A stretch of DNA of 64,000 bases from Catenulispora pinistramenti (GCF_018274385.1 NZ_JAAFYZ010000005.1:58306-122305), one strand, 5' to 3'; counted from the first letter of the stretch, positions 8,402 to 17,442 are shown. Translations and numbers: made by a program. Notes: generated from the letters alone by a model not told the origin.

Positions 8402-9694
8402 CTACCAATCGTGCATGGAGCCGTCGAGCTTGAGCCGGTTGACCGGAAGATAAGCGGGCTCATACGGATGCGCCGCACCGGCCTCGTCGTCGTAGTCGAC
8501 GCCGAGGCCGGGCTCCTCACCCGGATCGAGGAGACCGTCGGCGAAGCGGTACGCCGGCCGGAACACCTCGTCGGTGGCCGCCGAGTGCTTCATGTACTCC
8601 TGGATCCCGAAGTTGGGGATCGCGATCCCGAGGTGTAGCGCGGCGGCCAGGCCGACGGGGGAGACGTCGGTGGGGCCGTGGACCCCGGACTTGATCTGGT
8701 AGACGGCCGCGTAGTCGAAGATACGACGCAGGGCCGTGATACCGCCGGCGTGCGTGACCGGGGAGCGTACATAGTCGATCAGCTGCTCCTCGAACAGCTC
8801 CCGGTAGTCCCAGATCGTGTTGAACACCTCGCCGATCGCCAGCGGCGTGGTCGTGTGCTCACGGACCCGGCGCAGCATCGCGGTGTTCTCCGCCGGGGTC
8901 ACGTCCTCCAGCCAGAACAAGTCGTAGGGCTCCAGCTCCTTGCCCAGGCGCGCCGCCTGGATCGGGGTGAGCCGGTGGTGCGCGTCGTGCAGCAGTGGCA
9001 GCTCCGGCCCGAACTCGTTTCTGACCGCTTCGAAGACGCGCGGGGCGTGGCGGAGATAAGCCCGGGTGTCCCACTCCTCCTCCACCGGCACCGCCGAGCG
9101 CCGCGCGGGCTCGTGGTCGTAGCGGGACGTGGCGCCGGCGGCGTCGCCGACGTGCGCGTTGGAGCTGGACGCGACGCCGTAGACCGAGCTGAGACCGGGG
9201 ATCCCGGTCTGGATGCGGATCGCGCGATACCCCTGGCCGAGGTGCGCGCGCACCGAATCGAACAGCTCCGGCAGATCCGCGCCGCTGGCATGCCCGTAGG
9301 CGAGGCAGCCGCGCCGGCTGCGGCCGCCGAGCAACTGGTACAGCGGCATGCCCGCCAGCTTCGCCTTGATGTCCCACAACGCCGTGTCCACGGCGGCGAT
9401 CGCGGCCATCGTGATCGGGCCGCGCCGCCAATAAGCACCCCGATACAGGTACTGCCACGTGTCCTCGATCGCGTGCGCGTCCCGACCGATCAGCAGCGGC
9501 ACGAGGTGGTCGCGCAGGTACGACACCACCGCCAGCTCGCGGCCGTTCACGGTCGCGTCGCCCAAACCGGTCACGCCCGCGCTGGTCGTGATCCGCACCG
9601 TGACGAAGTTGCGGCCCGGCGAGCTGACCAGGACCTCGGCCGCGGTGATGGTTATCCGGTCTTTTGCATAGGCCATGTCTTCGGCATAGGTCAT
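8402..9694 (-). CDS. D-mannonate dehydratase-like enolase-superfamily enzyme
   Basis: This 430-residue enolase-superfamily (mandelate racemase/muconate lactonising) protein closely fits the ManD/RspA group, which dehydrates D-mannonate to 2-keto-3-deoxygluconate. The metal ligands are visible as D237 in [11 protein letters not shown]263 in WLEDV and E289 in IGEVFN. H239 matches the ManD catalytic histidine, and R160/Y172 lie in the loop where ManD has its Arg-Tyr pair. The C-terminus [10 protein letters not shown] and YLPVNRL is also typical. The ATG at 9694 gives a short repeated N-terminus ([12 protein letters not shown]), so the ATG six codons later is an alternative start. It could use D-gluconate or related acid sugars, since the family varies. 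It may work in uronate breakdown with the alginate lyase further upstream, but the two are not in one operon. Confidence 0.9.
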   Translation of the reverse strand: MTYAEDMAYAKDRITITAAEVLVSSPGRNFVTVRITTSAGVTGLGDATVNGRELAVVSYLRDHLVPLLIGRDAHAIEDTWQYLYRGAYWRRGPITMAAIAAVDTALWDIKAKLAGMPLYQLLGGRSRRGCLAYGHASGADLPELFDSVRAHLGQGYRAIRIQTGIPGLSSVYGVASSSNAHVGDAAGATSRYDHEPARRSAVPVEEEWDTRAYLRHAPRVFEAVRNEFGPELPLLHDAHHRLTPIQAARLGKELEPYDLFWLEDVTPAENTAMLRRVREHTTTPLAIGEVFNTIWDYRELFEEQLIDYVRSPVTHAGGITALRRIFDYAAVYQIKSGVHGPTDVSPVGLAAALHLGIAIPNFGIQEYMKHSAATDEVFRPAYRFADGLLDPGEEPGLGVDYDDEAGAAHPYEPAYLPVNRLKLDGSMHDW

Positions 9695-9754
9695 ATGCCG
9701 AATGCTCGCGTCTTCGGCCTGCCGAGCGCTAGCCCCCCAAGCGCCGTCGCGGTA

Positions 9755-10870
9755 TCAGGCCGCGACCACGACGCCGGCGTCCGCCGCCAGCAACTGCCGG
9801 ATCTCGCGCACCGCCTCGCGCCCGGCGCGGTTGGCGCCGACGGTGCTCGCCGAAGGGCCGTAGCCGACCAGGTGCAGCCGCGGCTCCAGGACGACGCGCG
9901 TGCCGTCCATCGTGATGCCGCCGCCGGGCGCGCGCAGCCGCAGCGGTGCCAGATGGTCCAGCGCGGCGCGCCAGCCGGTGCACCACAGGATCACGTCCGC
10001 CTCGACGGACCGCGGCTCGCCGGGTGCCGGGGCGTCCCACGCGATCCCGTCCGGCGTGATCCGGTCGAACATCGGAAGCCGGTTCAGCACCCCATCGCGC
10101 TGAGCTTCCAGGATCGCGCCGGTGACCGGCAGTCCGGTGGCGCTGACCACGCTCTGCGGCACCAGCCCCGCCCGCACCCGACGGTCCACCGCCGCCACCA
10201 CCTCGCGCCCGTACTCGCGGGTGAACGGCTCGTCGCGGAACACCGGCGCCCGGCGCGTCACCCACGTCGTCGCCGCCCCGGCCTGAGCGAGCTCGGTGAG
10301 CAGCTGGATCGCGGTGATCCCGCCGCCGACCACGACCACCGGCTTGCCGGCGAACTGCTCGGGACCGGGATAGGCCGCGGCGTGCAACTGCCGGCCGCGG
10401 AAGGTCTCGCGGCCCGGGTAGTACGGCCAGAACGGCCGGTTCCAGGTGCCGGTCGCGTTGATCACGGCGCGCGCCGCCCACGTCCCGGCGTCGCTGTCGA
10501 CCAGGAGCCGGTCCTCCGGGCCGTAGCGCACCGCGCTGACCGTCACCGGCCGCCGCACGGCCAGCCCGAACCCCTTCTCGAACTCGGCGAAGTACCGCGG
10601 CACGGCGACGGACGCCTGCTCCTGCGGGGCCGGCGGTTCGAAGGCCATCCCGGGCAGGTCGAAGATGCCGTTGACGGTCGCCATCCGCAGCGACGGCCAA
10701 CGGTGCTGCCACGCCCCGCCGGGTGCCCGGTCGCCGTCGAGGACGACGTAGCCGGCGCCGGGCTCGAAACCGGTGCGTTGCAGGTGGTAGGCGCTCGACA
10801 GGCCGGCCTGACCCGCGCCGATCACCACGACGTCCGTCCGGTGCGGGTCGGTCATCCGCGGGTCCGTCAT
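9755..10870 (-). CDS. CzcO-like FAD-dependent oxidoreductase
   Basis: This 371-residue flavoprotein of the flavin monooxygenase-like (CzcO, pyridine nucleotide-disulfide oxidoreductase) group has the FAD motif VVVIGAGQAGL close to the N-terminus and a second dinucleotide motif, VVVVGGGITAIQLL, near mid-protein. I chose the ATG at 10870 because a GAGGA Shine-Dalgarno lies seven bases before it. An ATG 36 bases upstream at 10906 lacks such a site. It lies between the isochorismatase-like gene and the dehydratase on the same strand, with gaps of about 105 and 60 bases, so a loose operon is possible. It probably oxidises a small organic substrate with NAD(P)H. The substrate is unknown. Confidence 0.85.
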   Translation of the reverse strand: MTDPRMTDPHRTDVVVIGAGQAGLSSAYHLQRTGFEPGAGYVVLDGDRAPGGAWQHRWPSLRMATVNGIFDLPGMAFEPPAPQEQASVAVPRYFAEFEKGFGLAVRRPVTVSAVRYGPEDRLLVDSDAGTWAARAVINATGTWNRPFWPYYPGRETFRGRQLHAAAYPGPEQFAGKPVVVVGGGITAIQLLTELAQAGAATTWVTRRAPVFRDEPFTREYGREVVAAVDRRVRAGLVPQSVVSATGLPVTGAILEAQRDGVLNRLPMFDRITPDGIAWDAPAPGEPRSVEADVILWCTGWRAALDHLAPLRLRAPGGGITMDGTRVVLEPRLHLVGYGPSASTVGANRAGREAVREIRQLLAADAGVVVAA

Positions 10871-10932
10871 CCGCGTGTCCTCGTTCACGCCGGGTTGAAC
10901 AATCAACCGGCGCCATTCCTTCCACGCGGCTG

Positions 10933-10978
10933 CCGGCTGGTCTCCTACGCGATTACCGGCTGGTCTCCCGCGCGATCA
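10933..10978. repeat. Two-copy 23-bp direct repeat
   Basis: Two adjacent 23-base units (10933-10955 and 10956-10978, beginning CCGGCTGGTCTCC) differ at three positions. The second covers the stop codon of the isochorismatase-like gene. It looks like a local duplication, with no evident regulatory role. Confidence 0.7.
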
Positions 10979-11620
10979 CCGGCCGCCGTCCAGGATCGCG
11001 CAGACCTCGTCGGTGTCGGTCAGGATCGCGTCCCCGGTGAATTCCAGGCCCGCCAGCGAGCGTCCGGCGGCCTCCTTGTGCCCGGCCCCGCAGGCGTCGC
11101 GCACGACGATCGGGACGTAGCCGAGGTCGGTGGAGTGCCGGACCGTCGGCTCGATGCCGACCTCCGTGGCGGCGCCGACGATCAGATAGCTGCTCACCCC
11201 GCAGTCGCGCAGCACGAAGTCCAGCGGCGTGCCGGCGAACGCGGACATCGTGACCTTGTCGAAGACCGCCTCGTCCGGCCCCGGCTCCAGGCCCTCGACC
11301 AGCTGGAAACCGGGCGAGCCGTACGGGATCAGCGGCCGGGTGTCGGCGGCGGCGTCCTTGTGCTGCCAGATCTTCGCCTGCCGCAGCTGGAAGGTGCCGG
11401 TCAGCCGGGTCGGCAGGAAGTAGTGCCGCAGGAAGACCGTCCGGACCCGGCGCCGCCGGGCCGCGGCCAGGACCCGTTGGACGTTGGTCAGGACCCGGTC
11501 GCCGTCCGGGATCTGCCTGAGTACGCCGACCTGCATGTCGTAGACGATCAGGGCGAGTTTCGCCGGGTCGAGCGCGTCGGCGAGGGATTCGGGGATTTCC
11601 AAGTCATTGAAACGGTCCAC
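10976..11620 (-). CDS. Isochorismatase-family hydrolase lacking the usual cysteine
   Basis: This 214-residue cysteine-hydrolase/isochorismatase fold protein has the catalytic Asp in IVYDMQVG and the Lys in VFDKVTMSAF. The cis-peptide and nucleophile region reads VGAATEVGIEPT. Nicotinamidase-type members have Cys where this protein has the Gly after V. The triad is therefore D-K-G, as in true isochorismatases such as EntB and PhzD, which do not need a cysteine. I chose the GTG at 11620. The frame is open 117 bases further upstream, but that part has no family similarity. TAACTT at about 11630-11635 is a possible -10 that would give a leaderless message. It may hydrolyse a vinyl ether or act on another small substrate. 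Confidence 0.85.
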   Translation of the reverse strand: MDRFNDLEIPESLADALDPAKLALIVYDMQVGVLRQIPDGDRVLTNVQRVLAAARRRRVRTVFLRHYFLPTRLTGTFQLRQAKIWQHKDAAADTRPLIPYGSPGFQLVEGLEPGPDEAVFDKVTMSAFAGTPLDFVLRDCGVSSYLIVGAATEVGIEPTVRHSTDLGYVPIVVRDACGAGHKEAAGRSLAGLEFTGDAILTDTDEVCAILDGGR

Positions 11621-11751
11621 ACCACAGAAGTTACAGGGCCGCCCGCTGCCGGCAGCCCACTGAGTCGACGGGTTCCCGCCCAGGTGGTTCTGCCGGGCCC
11701 GGTGGTGCTGAACCGGTGCCCCGGGACGCGCGTTCACCTACCATGAGCCCA

Positions 11752-11789
11752 CCGAACATATTCGGCGCGGACTTCGGTCCTGTGCCGAA
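11752..11789. promoter_or_regulatory. Cluster of CCGAA/TTCGG inverted repeats in a divergent gap
   Basis: CCGAA (11752) and TTCGG (11761) form one palindrome. TTCGG (11773) and CCGAA (11785) form a second, mirrored one. They lie in the 234-base gap between the divergent isochorismatase-like gene and the phosphatase gene. They look like binding sites for a dimeric regulator. This is inferred from symmetry and position. Confidence 0.45.
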
Positions 11790-11840
11790 GACCACACAGC
11801 CAGTCGCATTCTGTTAGCTCAACAAACCAATTCGTGACGA

Positions 11841-11846
11841 TATGAT
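11841..11846 (+). promoter_or_regulatory. TATGAT -10 box for a probably leaderless phosphatase gene
   Basis: TATGAT ends nine bases before the ATG at 11855. A transcript would start within about two bases of that ATG. The GGAAGG directly touching the ATG is too close to act as a normal Shine-Dalgarno site. No good -35 is seen. Confidence 0.45.
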
Positions 11847-11854
11847 CCGGAAGG

Positions 11855-13732
11855 ATGGATATCGACAACGGGCATCCGCGCGGCGATTCAGGAGGCGGGC
11901 ACTCCGACGCCCTCCTGGGCACGATCGCGTCGCTGAACACCGGGTTGCTGGTCGACGTCCTGGCCGAGGCCCCGGTGGGCGTGGGCCTGCTCGACACGGA
12001 GTTGCGCTGGCTCTACGCCAACCCCGCCTTCCTGTCCACGACGGGCCTGGAGCCCGCACGGATCCTGGGCCGCCCGGTCGCCGCGACGCCGTTCGCCGCT
12101 GACCTGCAGACCATCAGCCGGATCCTGGCTGAGGGGAATCCCCGCGAGGCCGCTGATCCCCGCGACGTTCCTGAGCCGCGCGACGTTCCTGAACCCCGCA
12201 CCGTCGCTGATCGCGCCGATGCTGCTGATCGCGGCGTTGTCGCTGATGCCGCTGATCCCGGTGATGCCGCCGGCCAGGACGACGCCGAGCCGGGAACCGC
12301 CACCGCGACCGGCTGGCAGGTGCGCTACCGGCGGTTGGAGACCGAGGGCCGGGCCGCCGGGGTGGTCGTCGTCGTGATGGGCGCCGCCACGCGGCAGCAG
12401 CGCCGGCTCGACCAGGCCGGCCGCCGCCTGGCACTGCAACAGGCCGCCGCCGAGCGCATCGGCACCACGCTGGACGTGGACATCACGTGCATCGAACTCG
12501 CCGAGCTGGCCGTGCCGGCGCTGGCCGACCTGGCGATCGTCGAGGTGATGACGCACGAGATCGTGGACCGCGCCGTGGACCGCGCCGTCGACCGCGGCGT
12601 CGATCACGGCCAGGGCGGCCGGCCCGAGCCGCCCCGGATGCGCCGGGCCGCGCTGGCCTGCCCGCCGGAGCTGCGCCGCCGCCTCGGGGCGCTCGCCCTG
12701 CCCGCCGCCTCGATCCGTCCCGGGCCGGACTCGGCGGTCGCGCTGAGCCTGGCCGAGGGCGAAGCGGTCGTCGCGAACCTGGTGTCCGACGCCGAGCTGG
12801 CGGACCTGGCGCAGGGCCCTGAGACGCTGGCGGCCTACCGGATCGCCGACGTCGACTCGCTCGTCGCCGTCCCGCTGAACGCGCGCGGCCGGCTCGTCGG
12901 CGTGCTGACCCTGGCCCGCGTCCGCGGCACCTTCGACGGGTTCACCGACGACGACAAGGTCCTGATCCAGGACCTGGCCGACCGGGCCGCCGTCAGCGTC
13001 GAGAACGCCCGCCAGTACGCCGACTCCCAGAGCGTGACCCTGGAACTGCAACGGGCGCTGCTGGTCGAACCGGGCCGCCCGCACTCCAACCTCGAAGTCG
13101 CCGCCCGCTACCTGCCCTCCGGCAACCGCACCCTGGTCGGCGGCGACTGGTACGAGATCGTCCGGCTGCCGTTCGGCCGGACCCTGCTGGTGATGGGCGA
13201 CGTCATGGGCCACGGTGTCGAGGCCGCGGTCGACATGAGCATCTACCGCTCGGCCATCCGCGACGCCGGCGGCATGGACCTGCCCCCGCACGGCATCCTG
13301 CGGCACCTGGACACCCTCATCTCCCAGGACGACACGGCCCGCCCCGCAACGTGCCTGCTCGGCGTCGCCGACCCCAACCGGGACCGCTGGACCTTCGCCA
13401 GCGCCGGCCACCTGCCGCCGGCGCTCTTCGCCCCGGGCCGCCCGACCGAACTGGTCACCGTGCCCACCGGCCCACCCCTGGGCACCGGCATCGGCGGCTA
13501 CGAACAGACGATCGTCAACCTGCGCCCGGACCAGATCCTGCTGATGTACACCGACGGCCTGGTCGAGCGCCGGGGCGAGGACATCGACGTCTCCCTCGCC
13601 CGGCTCGCGGCCCTGCCGCTGGGCGCCACCGGCGGGTTGGAGGATCTGCTCGACGACGCGTTGCACCTGGTCGCACCACCGGCCATCGAGGACGACATCG
13701 CGATTCTCGCCGCGCGGGCCACACCGCGCTGA
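11855..13732 (+). CDS. PAS-GAF-PP2C (SpoIIE-type) phosphatase
   Basis: This 625-residue cytoplasmic signalling protein has an N-terminal PAS-like sensor domain (about 35-150). An Ala/Asp/Pro-rich repetitive insert (about 97-148, with PRDVPEP units) interrupts it. A GAF domain (about 180-370) follows, with a DRAVDRAVDRG acidic insert. The C-terminal half (about 405-622) is a PP2C/SpoIIE phosphatase with metal-binding D431 in GGDWYE, D449 in GDVMGHG and YTDGLVE near the end. In actinomycetes such proteins usually dephosphorylate anti-anti-sigma factors in sigma-B-like partner switches. No anti-sigma or antagonist gene is adjacent, so its partner is encoded elsewhere. The low-complexity inserts are unusual for otherwise conserved sensor domains. 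Confidence 0.9.
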   Translation: MDIDNGHPRGDSGGGHSDALLGTIASLNTGLLVDVLAEAPVGVGLLDTELRWLYANPAFLSTTGLEPARILGRPVAATPFAADLQTISRILAEGNPREAADPRDVPEPRDVPEPRTVADRADAADRGVVADAADPGDAAGQDDAEPGTATATGWQVRYRRLETEGRAAGVVVVVMGAATRQQRRLDQAGRRLALQQAAAERIGTTLDVDITCIELAELAVPALADLAIVEVMTHEIVDRAVDRAVDRGVDHGQGGRPEPPRMRRAALACPPELRRRLGALALPAASIRPGPDSAVALSLAEGEAVVANLVSDAELADLAQGPETLAAYRIADVDSLVAVPLNARGRLVGVLTLARVRGTFDGFTDDDKVLIQDLADRAAVSVENARQYADSQSVTLELQRALLVEPGRPHSNLEVAARYLPSGNRTLVGGDWYEIVRLPFGRTLLVMGDVMGHGVEAAVDMSIYRSAIRDAGGMDLPPHGILRHLDTLISQDDTARPATCLLGVADPNRDRWTFASAGHLPPALFAPGRPTELVTVPTGPPLGTGIGGYEQTIVNLRPDQILLMYTDGLVERRGEDIDVSLARLAALPLGATGGLEDLLDDALHLVAPPAIEDDIAILAARATPR

Positions 13733-13832
13733 CGGCGTGGGCCGGCGCTGCGTGCGCTGTTTGTGATTGCGGTGATGGCTGCGGTGATGGCCGCGGCGCG
13801 CGTCTGTGCTGCCGACCCCTATGTCTGCGCGT

Positions 13833-13866
13833 GTCTGCACGGCTGACCTGTCTGCACGGCTGACCT
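13833..13866. repeat. Perfect two-copy 17-bp tandem repeat
   Basis: GTCTGCACGGCTGACCT occurs twice in tandem and ends exactly at the stop codon of the convergent BrkB-like gene. It is a local duplication in a 134-base intergenic gap that contains nothing else recognisable. Confidence 0.85.
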
Positions 13867-15009
13867 CTAGTCGCCTTCTTCGGCATCCGGCTCTGTGGCC
13901 GGTACCTGCGTCTGCGCGCGTTCCCGAGCCAACTCGTTGTCGAACTCCAACCCGATCAGGATCGCCAGGTTCGACAACCACAGCCACACCAGGAACACGA
14001 CCACGCCGGCCACGGTGCCGTAGGTCTTGTTGTAGGAGGCGAAGTTGGCGACGTAGGTCGCGAACCCGGCCGACAGGACCAGCCACAGCACCACCGCCAG
14101 CGCGCTGCCCGGCGAGATCCAGCGGAAGCGGCCGCGGTGCGCGTCCGGCGCGGCCCAGAACAGCAGCACGATCATCGCGCCTATGAGCAGCGCCAGCACC
14201 GGCCACTTCGCGATCGACCACACGGTCACCGCGGTTTGGCCCAGGCCCAGGAGCTTGGCCGTCGCCTCGGCCAGCGGCCCGGTGAAGACCACGATCACCG
14301 CGCTGATCAGCGAGGTCACCATCATCAGCAGCGTGAGCCCGATCCGCAGCGGCGTGGTCTTCCACATCGGCCGCTTCTCCCGGACCCCGTAGACCACGTT
14401 CGACGCCCGGATGAACGCCCCCACGTAGCCGGACGCCGACCACAGCGCGCCGCCCACACCCGCGATCGCCAGCGTCCCGCCGGTGCTCCGGCTGGCCCGC
14501 ACCTGCGTGATGGCGGTGTGCAGCACGCTGCGTACCGATCCCGGCGCGAGCTTCTGCACGTTGTCCAGCACCGAGTTCAGGGCGGAGGTGCCTATCAGCC
14601 CGAGCACGGATATCGCCAGCAGCAGCGTCGGGAACACCGCCAGGAAGCCGTAGTACGTCAGCGCCGCGGCCCGGTCCAGCAACTCATCAGCCGGCAACTT
14701 GCGCGCGATGTGCTGGACCATCGCGAACCACTCCCGCACCGAGCGGCGCGGGCCCGGTTCGGCCCGCTGTCTCGGGACGGCCGCGGGCTTCGTGCTCACC
14801 TTCGCGACGGCCGCCGGTTTCGCGCTCACCCTCGCGACCTCAGTGGATTTCGCAGCCGTCTTTGCAACCGTCTTCGCCGACGACTTCGCCGACGACTTCG
14901 CCGACGACTTCGCCGACGACTTCGAAGCCTCTTCAGGCTTCGCAGCCGCCTTCGCGGCGTTGGCTGCGGCGATGCGTCGGCTGACGCGGCCCTCGCTTTT
15001 CCGTATCAC
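13867..15009 (-). CDS. YihY/BrkB-family inner membrane protein
   Basis: This 380-residue integral membrane protein belongs to the YihY/virulence factor BrkB family. Its function is still debated (envelope or transport-related). After an N-terminal basic Ala/Lys/Ser-rich segment of about 90 residues with four SSAK repeats, it has the family core: DRAAALTYYGFLAVFPTLLL, WSASGYVGAFIRASN and six transmembrane segments ending in FLVWLWLSNLAILIGLEFDNEL. The acidic tail EPDAEEGD is typical. The lysine-rich N-terminus may be a cytoplasmic, nucleic-acid or lipid-binding tail. The start is a GTG. It lies 74 bases downstream of the MocR gene on the same strand. Confidence 0.88.
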   Translation of the reverse strand: MIRKSEGRVSRRIAAANAAKAAAKPEEASKSSAKSSAKSSAKSSAKTVAKTAAKSTEVARVSAKPAAVAKVSTKPAAVPRQRAEPGPRRSVREWFAMVQHIARKLPADELLDRAAALTYYGFLAVFPTLLLAISVLGLIGTSALNSVLDNVQKLAPGSVRSVLHTAITQVRASRSTGGTLAIAGVGGALWSASGYVGAFIRASNVVYGVREKRPMWKTTPLRIGLTLLMMVTSLISAVIVVFTGPLAEATAKLLGLGQTAVTVWSIAKWPVLALLIGAMIVLLFWAAPDAHRGRFRWISPGSALAVVLWLVLSAGFATYVANFASYNKTYGTVAGVVVFLVWLWLSNLAILIGLEFDNELARERAQTQVPATEPDAEEGD

Positions 15010-15083
15010 CCACAGCTTCTATCCGTTTCCGCGAAGGTGACGCAAGCCGGGGGAGCGGGTGATGCAAAATGCTGATATATGTT

Positions 15084-16523
15084 CTAGTCCGGCATGGCGA
15101 TCAGCGGGGCCAAGCGCCGCACCGCTTCGTCGATGTCGGGGACGGACGGCGCGGCGATGTAACTGAACCGGACGTGCACCGTGCTGTCGCCGCTCGGGTA
15201 GTACCGCGAGCCGGGGGTGACCATGACGCCGCAGGCCAGCGCGGCCGCGGCGAACTGCTCGTCGTCCAGGTGGCTCGGCAACTCGGCCCACAAGTGGTAG
15301 CCGCCGCGCGGCCTGAGCGCGAGGGCCGCGGCGCCGAGCGTCGCCTCCACCGCCGCTACCGTCACCTCGCGGCGGTCGCGCAGGGCCGCGGCGAGGGTGC
15401 GCAGCGAACGCTTCCAACTCGCCGCGGTCACCACCTCCAACGCCGTCATCTGAAGCGGGGCGGGCACGAACATCGAGTCGATGATGTGCGCCGACCGCAG
15501 CCGCGCCAGCACCGGCCCCCGGGCGGCCAGCGCGCCGACGCGCAGGTTCGGGGACGTCGGCTTCGTCAGGGATCTGATGTGGACCACCACGCCGTCCGGA
15601 TCCTCGGCGATCATCGGCGGCGCCGGGGCCGGCCCGTCGGCGTGGACCAGGTGCCGGGCGAAGTCGTCCTCGATCACGAACGCCTCGTGCCGCCGCACGA
15701 TCGCCCTGATCTCCCGCTGCCGCGCCACCGGCATGCAGGCCCCGGTCGGGTTCTGGAACAGCGGCTGCACCACCGCCAGGCGCGCGTGGGTACGCTCGAA
15801 GGCCTGCTCCAGCAGATCCGGCCGCATCCCTTCCCGGTCCAGCGGCACCGGCACCGCCCGCAGCCCGGCGGCCAGCGCGGCGGCGATCACCCCCGGATAT
15901 GTCGGCACCTCGATCAGCACCGGATCGCCGGGCTGCGCCAGCGCCCGCAGCGCGGTGGCCAGAGCACTCTGCCCCGCCCCGCAGATCAGCACATCGTGCC
16001 GCCCCAACCCGCCGCCGATGTCGGCGGCGAACCAGTCCCGCAACTCCGGCACCCCACCGGCCGGCGGCCGATCCCAGGCCTGCGGCCGCCTCGCCGCCCG
16101 GGAGAGCGCGGCGGTCAGGGCGGTGAGCGGCTGCAAATCAGGGTGCAGATAGCCGCCGTTGAGATCGACGGCATCCGGCCCGGCCGGGGTCAGCATCCCC
16201 GCGATCGCCTGCGCCCGGAACCCGCGCGGCGTCCCACTCCCGGAGCTGTCCTGCCCGCTGAGCTCCAGGGTCGCGGCCTGCCACGAGGTGTCCGCCGCCG
16301 GCGCCACCGCGCGGGTCTGGGTGCGGAACGTCCCGGCGCCCGGCCGCGAGCTGATCAGGCCGCGCTGAGTGAGCAGGGCCAAGGCTTGGGAGACCGTGGT
16401 TCCGCTGGCTGAGAACCGCTTCACGAGCTCCCGGTGGGTCGCGATCCGTGTGCCGACGGGCAGTGGCGCTATCTCTCGGGACAGGACCTCCGCGACCTCG
16501 CGCCAGTTGCTATCCTCGTTCAT
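15084..16523 (-). CDS. MocR-type regulator (GntR wHTH fused to aminotransferase)
   Basis: This 479-residue MocR-family regulator has a GntR winged helix (about 7-67, with THRELVKRFSASGTTVSQAL and the GLISSRPGAGTF wing) joined to a fold-type I aminotransferase-like domain. PLP-contact residues are visible as N258 in FQNPTG, D286 in VIEDDF and K321 in SLTKPTSPNLRVG, so it should bind PLP. Such regulators sense PLP or an amino-compound adduct and usually control a neighbouring gene, often a transporter. The ATG at 16523 overlaps the ATG of the divergent EamA transporter by two bases. The frame is open upstream, but that extension overlaps the transporter and has no family similarity, so I reject it. 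It most likely regulates the transporter and itself. Confidence 0.93.
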   Translation of the reverse strand: MNEDSNWREVAEVLSREIAPLPVGTRIATHRELVKRFSASGTTVSQALALLTQRGLISSRPGAGTFRTQTRAVAPAADTSWQAATLELSGQDSSGSGTPRGFRAQAIAGMLTPAGPDAVDLNGGYLHPDLQPLTALTAALSRAARRPQAWDRPPAGGVPELRDWFAADIGGGLGRHDVLICGAGQSALATALRALAQPGDPVLIEVPTYPGVIAAALAAGLRAVPVPLDREGMRPDLLEQAFERTHARLAVVQPLFQNPTGACMPVARQREIRAIVRRHEAFVIEDDFARHLVHADGPAPAPPMIAEDPDGVVVHIRSLTKPTSPNLRVGALAARGPVLARLRSAHIIDSMFVPAPLQMTALEVVTAASWKRSLRTLAAALRDRREVTVAAVEATLGAAALALRPRGGYHLWAELPSHLDDEQFAAAALACGVMVTPGSRYYPSGDSTVHVRFSYIAAPSVPDIDEAVRRLAPLIAMPD

Positions 16524-16540
16524 GAATAATGAGAGTAGCG
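16508..16540. promoter_or_regulatory. Shared near-palindromic divergent promoter with overlapping starts
   Basis: GCTATCCTC (from 16508) and GAGAGTAGC (to 16539) are near-mirror images around the central CATG, which contains both start codons. TATCCT (16511-16516) fits a -10 for the + strand, and TACTCT (16537 to 16532) fits one for the minus strand. Each would start RNA at or beside its own ATG. Both genes are therefore likely leaderless. The symmetric sequence is a candidate MocR operator. Confidence 0.6.
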
Positions 16541-17442
16541 CTATCGCCACCGCCCGGATATCGCCACTGTCGAGAACCCGCCCGAACACCGACGGCACGC
16601 TGTTCGCCGCGCTCGGAGTCCTCAGCTTCTCGTTCACCTTCCCGGCCACCGAATGGGCTCTGAAGGGCTTCGGGCCTTGGAGCGCCACCGGAATTCGGGG
16701 TTCGGTGGCCGCCCTGATCGCCGTAGTCGCCTTGGCACTCACCCGGGCTCCTCGTCCGGCGCGCTGCGACTGGCCCGCACTCGCGACAGTGGCGGTCGGC
16801 TGCGCCATCGGCTTCCCGCTACTCACCACGTTCGCCTTACAGACCTCGACGACAGCCCACTCGGCGGTCGTCATCGGCCTGCTCCCAATGGCCACGGCAA
16901 CGCTCGCCGCACTGCGCACCAAACGGCATCCGTCGAGAGCGTTCTGGGCGGCGGCGGGCACCGGGGCGGTCACCGTCATCGCTTTCACACTCAGCCAGAA
17001 CCGTGGCCGCCCGACCATCGCAGACCTCTACCTCTTCGGCGGCCTGGTGCTGTGCGCCGCGGGCTATGCCGAAGGCGGCCGACTGTCCGCACGGGTGCCC
17101 GGCTGGCAGGTCATCGCCTGGGGAGTGGTACTCGCCGCGCCGGTGAACGTGGCCGTGTGCACCATCGCGATGCCGAACGAGCCGATCCACCTCTGGGCCA
17201 AGGCCCTCACCGGCCTGGCCTACATCGCGCTGGTCTCCCAGTTCGCCGGATTCGTGGCCTGGTATCGGGGAATGGGCCTGATCGGCGTGGCGCGCGCCAG
17301 CCAGCTCCAGCTGGCCCAGCCCTTGGTGACGCTGGTGTGGGCCGTCTTGCTCCTCGGCGAGCACCTCACGCCCGCGGTCCCGGCGACCGCGGTCATCGTG
17401 CTCGCTTGCATCGTCGTCACGCAACGGACCCGCGCCGCCTGA
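16522..17442 (+). CDS. EamA/DMT-family transporter
   Basis: This 306-residue drug/metabolite transporter (EamA family) has about ten hydrophobic segments in two repeats. The second EamA repeat ends in the typical ASQLQLAQPLVTLVWAVLLLGEHLTPA block. It probably exports or imports a small metabolite, perhaps an amino acid or a vitamin-related compound, under control of the divergent MocR regulator. This regulator-transporter pairing is widespread in actinobacteria. The ATG at 16522 shares two bases with the opposite ATG. No later plausible start exists before the first membrane helix, which supports this one. Confidence 0.9.
   Translation: MNNESSAIATARISPLSRTRPNTDGTLFAALGVLSFSFTFPATEWALKGFGPWSATGIRGSVAALIAVVALALTRAPRPARCDWPALATVAVGCAIGFPLLTTFALQTSTTAHSAVVIGLLPMATATLAALRTKRHPSRAFWAAAGTGAVTVIAFTLSQNRGRPTIADLYLFGGLVLCAAGYAEGGRLSARVPGWQVIAWGVVLAAPVNVAVCTIAMPNEPIHLWAKALTGLAYIALVSQFAGFVAWYRGMGLIGVARASQLQLAQPLVTLVWAVLLLGEHLTPAVPATAVIVLACIVVTQRTRAA

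Noticed and set aside
8678..11746. A plus-strand open frame of 1,022 codons over the dehydratase, FAD oxidoreductase and isochorismatase-like genes
   Set aside because: All three have clear catalytic motifs on the minus strand. The plus frame has none and reads as a GC-rich shadow.
16524..17018. Upstream extension of the MocR frame
   Set aside because: It runs antisense to the EamA gene and has no similarity to the regulator family, which begins at the winged helix.
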